The notes under the pieces: generated by a model | What the model saw: the letters and a program-made list of their open reading frames with translations, nothing else | Told to the model about the DNA's origin: nothing | Database searches by the model: none | DNA from: Solanum dulcamara | Taxonomy: Eukaryota > Streptophyta > Magnoliopsida > Solanales > Solanaceae | NCBI RefSeq assembly: GCF_947179165.1 | Contig: NC_077241.1 | Location: 77,835,648 to 77,899,647, forward strand | Reading direction: 5' to 3' | DNA length: 64,000 bases | In this document: positions 60,101 through 64,000 of the stretch, piece after piece | Layout of the letters: each line of letters starts with the position of its first letter | How positions within the stretch are numbered: position 1 is the stretch's first letter | Position numbers and translations under genes: made by a program

Positions 60101-60108
60101 GAAGACAT
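54198..60108 (-). CDS. UBC5: E2 ubiquitin-conjugating enzyme, UBC4/5/6 type
   Basis: Six coding exons: 60108-60065, 59855-59776, 59079-58965, 58855-58803, 58695-58567 and 54328-54198, all GT-AG; 552 nt, 183 residues. The protein starts [20 protein letters not shown] and carries the UBC fold with HPN at 74-76, catalytic Cys85 ([17 protein letters not shown]), [20 protein letters not shown] and the acidic C-terminal tail ending [12 protein letters not shown], which is typical of the UBC4/5/6 group (relatives of UBE2H, active on histones in vitro). It accepts ubiquitin from E1 and passes it on to substrate, with or without E3. The last intron (54329-58566, 4.2 kb) carries a dead LINE on the same strand. 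The symbol is by analogy; UBC4 or UBC6 are equally possible. Confidence 0.95.
55011..55308. repeat. 149-bp tandem duplication in the UBC intron
   Basis: Two copies (55011-55159 and 55160-55308) beginning 'tagggaaaaagatatatgga', differing at only a few bases. The second copy abuts the T run that is the LINE poly(A) tail on the other strand. Confidence 0.92.
55306..58150 (-). mobile_element. Degenerate LINE (plant L1-type ORF2 fragment) in the UBC intron
   Basis: Minus-strand landmarks in order: the linker [20 protein letters not shown] (about 58130), RT block [10 protein letters not shown] and DYRPISLI (57770-57650), [12 protein letters not shown] and [13 protein letters not shown] (57590-57440), HLLYA followed by ER in place of the catalytic DD (57165), [29 protein letters not shown] (56820), [20 protein letters not shown] (56470), GIYSVKSAY (55840) and the zf-RVT-like [12 protein letters not shown] (55650). 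Poly(A) is at 55306-55316. Many stops and frameshifts, loss of YADD and absence of the endonuclease show it is dead. Confidence 0.9.
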
Positions 60109-60263
60109 GATTCCGATTACTTCCTTATTCTTTCTTCCTTTTTTCTTCTTCTTTTTTCTTTCCTCTTATTTGCTTTTATTGATTGAAATAATAGTGATGC
60201 ACTGCAATTGGGATTTCAGATTATGGGTTTTATAGTGTATATATATATATTATTGGTTTTATA
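60109..60263 (-). promoter_or_regulatory. Leader and twin TATA boxes of the UBC gene
   Basis: Two copies of TATAAAACC (TATAAAA at 60228-60234 and 60257-60263, minus strand) lie in a roughly 29-bp duplicated segment ('ggttttatagtgt' on plus). The leader below is strongly purine-rich on the coding strand (60120-60175). Confidence 0.55.
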
Positions 60264-62805
60264 GTGTGTGATATATATAGGTGTGAAGAACTGAGAACAA
60301 AATGTAAAGAGAAATTCTTCTGATACATAAAAATAGGGCGGTTTCAGACATGATTGATCAAAAATAGGGACTCCTTGTGTTATTTTTTCAGTGGATAACT
60401 TTTACTTTTGAGTCCTTATACTATTAACATCTGTACACTTTTGACCCTCTTTTTTTTACAACTTTTTTTAACCTAAAGTTTTAATAATTTTATTTTTGGA
60501 AGTGTTAAAAATCAAAGGCATGGTATTGTATCGAATGACTTGGGGAGGAAGTAATTTTTATTATAAGAGATAACTATTAATTTAATTAGAAGGCAAAGAT
60601 AATTATAAATTAATAATTACAAGGCGCATGAAATTGGACTAAATTAGATTTTAAAAATTATGATAATTTACTCTCTACATATATTTGAATATGATTATTG
60701 TTATTATTTCTAATGTCGAAAATAAATTTTTTGATCGAAAATGAATAAAATGCTGACATTTTTTGGAGCATATCTTAGAATTTCGTGGGAAAAAAAATTC
60801 TTTCGTGATCGAATTCTTATAGAAATTAAATTTAGGAGAAACATATATATCTATATCTCAATCTTAAAGAACAATAATAATATTATTAATTTTACATTTA
60901 TTTTATGAAGTAGAGAGATTATTTTTGATAAAATCGCTCTCAAAAAGACAAGATAAAGAAACTAAAAGAAGTAATATAATAATAGTAAAATTATAGTATA
61001 GAATAAGATACTACACGAATTGTTAAATACTAACTAATGCTACTAAATAATTAGGAGAAAATGAGCAGCGTCTTACCTCTCTCGCATAAAAATATTGTAA
61101 CATTCAGCTATCTACTATTCTTTTACTTTAATTTTCGATCGTCATAATTTTTTTATTTAAAATTATATTTTTGATAAATTGAAATACAATTTATTAGGTG
61201 TGTCACTGCCTTTAGCACCAAGACATGTGTCACTACCACTATTGCACAATCTTGAAACAAATCCACTACAATAATAATCTTTAATTCCCTATAACCTATG
61301 CACTCATAATTTATATGTCAATTGTTCCCATTGTAGTGAGCATAATTGAGTGTTCCAACAAAAGAATACATTGGATAAGTAGAAGAAGATATAAAAAAAA
61401 AATTAGTAGTACCTAACTAGTAGCAATAATATGGAAGCATATGAAGAAGGGTGGAGACTTGTGGAACTAAAAATATTGTAATACTCTTTTTGGATTGCTA
61501 CGAGCAAAATTTATAGTATAGAATAAGATATTATAAGAATTGTTGAATACTAACAAAATTTGATGATATAGTGTTTGTTGATCAATATTTGATTCTATTT
61601 TTAAAAATATATGTATTATCCTGAAATTTCAAATTTTATAAGTAAAATTTTACGATAATAATCGAATAGAATCATTTATATCATGTCATATGATCTTATC
61701 GCACTCTCTCTCTCTATATATATATACCTTAAATTGATTTATTTTATATAGCATTCTTCTCTTATTTGTATATTTTTCCTTTTTTAAAAAAAAGATCGAG
61801 ACAAATTAATTGATAAAAGAAACAAACATTTATAATATAGAAAACTAGAACCAAGGTCGATTGATCACATTTGAGCTTATTGAATAACGACTTATGAAGA
61901 TAAAAAAATTATTTTTGATACATCATTAGCTCAAATAAAATATTTAAATGATCTTATAAACGTATTTAAAAACAACAAAATAATGCTTATTGAATTGACC
62001 TATGAATTATAATATAACAATGTGCATATATAGACTTCACATTAAGCAATATGTGCTTAGTCCACCAAATTGCTAAATTGATAAACAAAAACAACCAAGA
62101 TTAATAAACTTGCTTGATGTACAAATCTTCAACATTAGTCTTTTATAAGCAAATATATATATTTATCTTGCATAAATTTGGCTGGCATTCCATGGTCCAT
62201 ATCTAGCTGGAGATCAAACACACGGTTTTAACTAAAGTTATTGAGCTCTGTCGACTTCGTACTTTCTACTTTGCCTTCGCCTCCGGGCGTTGATCTCTAT
62301 CAAAGGAGTTTCAACTAAATTCCTTTATCGAAAAAACTGTAATATAGATTAGAAAAAAGATTATCATGTATATAAATTATTGAAATTCTTGGATATAAGA
62401 TAATTTTATTTTTCTAAATTCCCTTAATGAAACTCTTGACATGAAAAATTACATTATGCTAGTTTGAACTCCAACTTAAAAGATACATACCTAGCAAAGT
62501 GGCACGAATTTCTTCAGAATCCCATAAATAGCATCAAGACATGCAAGATACTCACTATCAGATACTAAATCATGAAACTAAAAGATTTTATCCTTTTATA
62601 CAAGAATGGAAAAAATAAATTAATGTAAAGTCAACGAATATAAAAAGTAAATTAAAAAAAGAAGTATTTTCTTTTGTTTCTCACCTTATGTTCAGTAATC
62701 ATTTTAGGTACCATATTAATTTAAATTCACCGCGTAAAATCCATTAAAGGAAAAAACACTTATTATAAAAAAAATATTATTTTGAGGGTTGAATCTCATC
62801 CCATT
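60264..62805. other. AT-rich spacer, no gene seen
   Basis: Beyond the promoter of the UBC gene I see no domain-bearing ORF, structural RNA or clear element. Short microsatellites occur (for example 'tctctctctctatatatata' near 61705). Confidence 0.5.
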
Positions 62806-63751
62806 ACAATCTTTGGTGGTAATATATAGAAAAAAAAACTAGTAACTTTTTTGGATTGCTCTTATCCGACGTTCGGTACCTCATTTAGAACTCAACGATT
62901 GATCCAAAATTACGACGCATAAGATTAATAAAGGACAAAAAAGCTTTTTTATCATATTTTTTTCTTCTCAAAAATCGAATTTGAAATCTTAATTGAGCAT
63001 GAAGAAATTATATATGTTCATCCTATCATTACCTAGAAAAAAAAATAGGTTATCAAGTGTAGAGCTCCCTTCAATCCAAATAAGGATCCTAGAAGAGTAA
63101 ATGCAGCTCCTGATATATGCAAACCACAAACCTATCTAAAAATAATTTGAGAGTAGATAGATTTGAGGGATCCATAGATCAGCAGCTCAATTTTCCCTCT
63201 TAGATCCTCTTTTGGACTTAAGAAGAGCTCCACCTTCAAAACCTTAATTTTCCTCGAACAAGTTAAAATCAGCTAACCACAATCTTTGGTGGTAATATAT
63301 AGAAGAAAAAAACTAGTAACTTTTTTGGATTGCTCTTATCCGACGTTCGGTACCTCGTTTAGAACTCAACGACTGATCCAAAATTACGACGTGTAAGACC
63401 AATTAAAGGACAAAAAAGCTTTTTATCATATTTTTTCTTCTCAAAATTTGAGTTCGAAATCTTAATTGAACATGAAGAAATTATCTATGTCCATCCTTTA
63501 ATTACTTAGAAAAAAAACTAGGTTATCAAGTGTAGAGCTCCCTTCATTCCAAATAAGGATCCTAGAAGAGTAAATGCAGCTCCTGATGTATGTAAACCAC
63601 AAATCCATCTAAAATTAATTTGAGAGTAGATAGATTAGAGGAATCCATAGATCAACAACTCACTTTTCCGTCTTAGATCCTCTTTTGGAACTCATAAGAG
63701 CTCCACCTTCAAAACTTTAATTTCCCTTGAACAAGTTAAAATAAGCTATAA
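62806..63751. repeat. 473-bp direct tandem duplication
   Basis: Copies at 62806-63278 and 63279-63751, both starting 'acaatctttggtggtaatat' and including 'tccgacgttcggtacctc' and 'gatcctagaagagtaaatgc'. They differ by scattered substitutions and small indels. No coding potential is seen. Confidence 0.93.
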
Positions 63752-63833
63752 TGAATTTCAGATGTTTTTATCAATCAGTTTAAATTCATGATGAGAATTC
63801 ACTGACTAATCAAGAAAAGTACTTTCTACATAC

Positions 63834-63872
<39 letters not shown>
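63834..63872. repeat. (AT)n microsatellite, interrupted once
   Basis: AT run of about 39 bp with one C interruption near 63845. The remaining sequence to the window end is AT-rich and featureless. Confidence 0.9.
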
Positions 63873-63876
<4 letters not shown>

Positions 63877-64000
63877 CATAAATAATATTTGAAAATAATA
63901 GTATGTACGCTGACCTTACATCTTTCTTAAAAAGGAAGAAGAGAGGTATATCAACTCCATCTAATTAAATGAGAAAATTGATAAAAACACATTGAATCTT

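Noticed and set aside
1..64000. CRISPR arrays, bacterial operons or phage-type systems
   Set aside because: The window is plant nuclear DNA; the tandem repeats have no spacer logic and no associated nuclease genes.

Overview
The window is nuclear DNA of a flowering plant, almost certainly Solanaceae and probably Solanum. Long AT-rich spacers separate intron-rich genes with GT-AG introns. The small repeats include TS-type SINEs with (TTG)n tails, an Au SINE tail and other tRNA-derived SINE pieces typical of nightshade genomes. No intact LTR retrotransposon was seen, so this looks like a gene-bearing chromosome arm. Exon models were built by hand from splice signals, reading frame and protein-family knowledge.

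Layout. Position 1-746 (minus) is the 5' part of a CYP86A fatty-acid omega-hydroxylase gene, cut by the window edge, with a probable 5'UTR intron and TATA box. From 1.4 to 13.5 kb is spacer with tandem repeats, MITEs, SINE remnants and a decayed nuclear 18S/ITS1 rDNA fragment. 13673-15064 (minus) is an intronless BTB/T1-domain protein with a beta-propeller-like C-terminal part. 16962-20911 (minus) is a two-exon proline/serine-rich protein. 21-31 kb is spacer with a SINE-interrupted neprosin-family pseudogene (plus) and two long-TIR repeats. 31029-38372 (minus) is a complete 33-exon M1 aminopeptidase (MPA1/PepN type) with consecutive exons of 19, 5 and 12 nt. 39-46 kb is spacer with a hAT-like MITE and a mitochondrial rrn18-like fragment. 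47439-50432 (plus) is a TIR-NBARC-like-TPR (TNP) protein with 5'UTR introns and an overlapping upstream ORF. 54198-60108 (minus) is a six-exon E2 ubiquitin-conjugating enzyme of the UBC4/5/6 type; its largest intron holds a dead LINE. The last 4 kb is spacer with a 473-bp tandem duplication.

The intact genes do not form one pathway. They look like an old syntenic block: from memory, Arabidopsis carries CYP86A7, the proline-rich gene, the M1 aminopeptidase and UBC5 within about At1g63710-63800, and the BTB gene beside UBC4 at At5g41330-41340. No clearly new system was found. The best leads are the microexon cluster, the overlapping uORF on the TNP gene, and the decayed rRNA and neprosin fossils.
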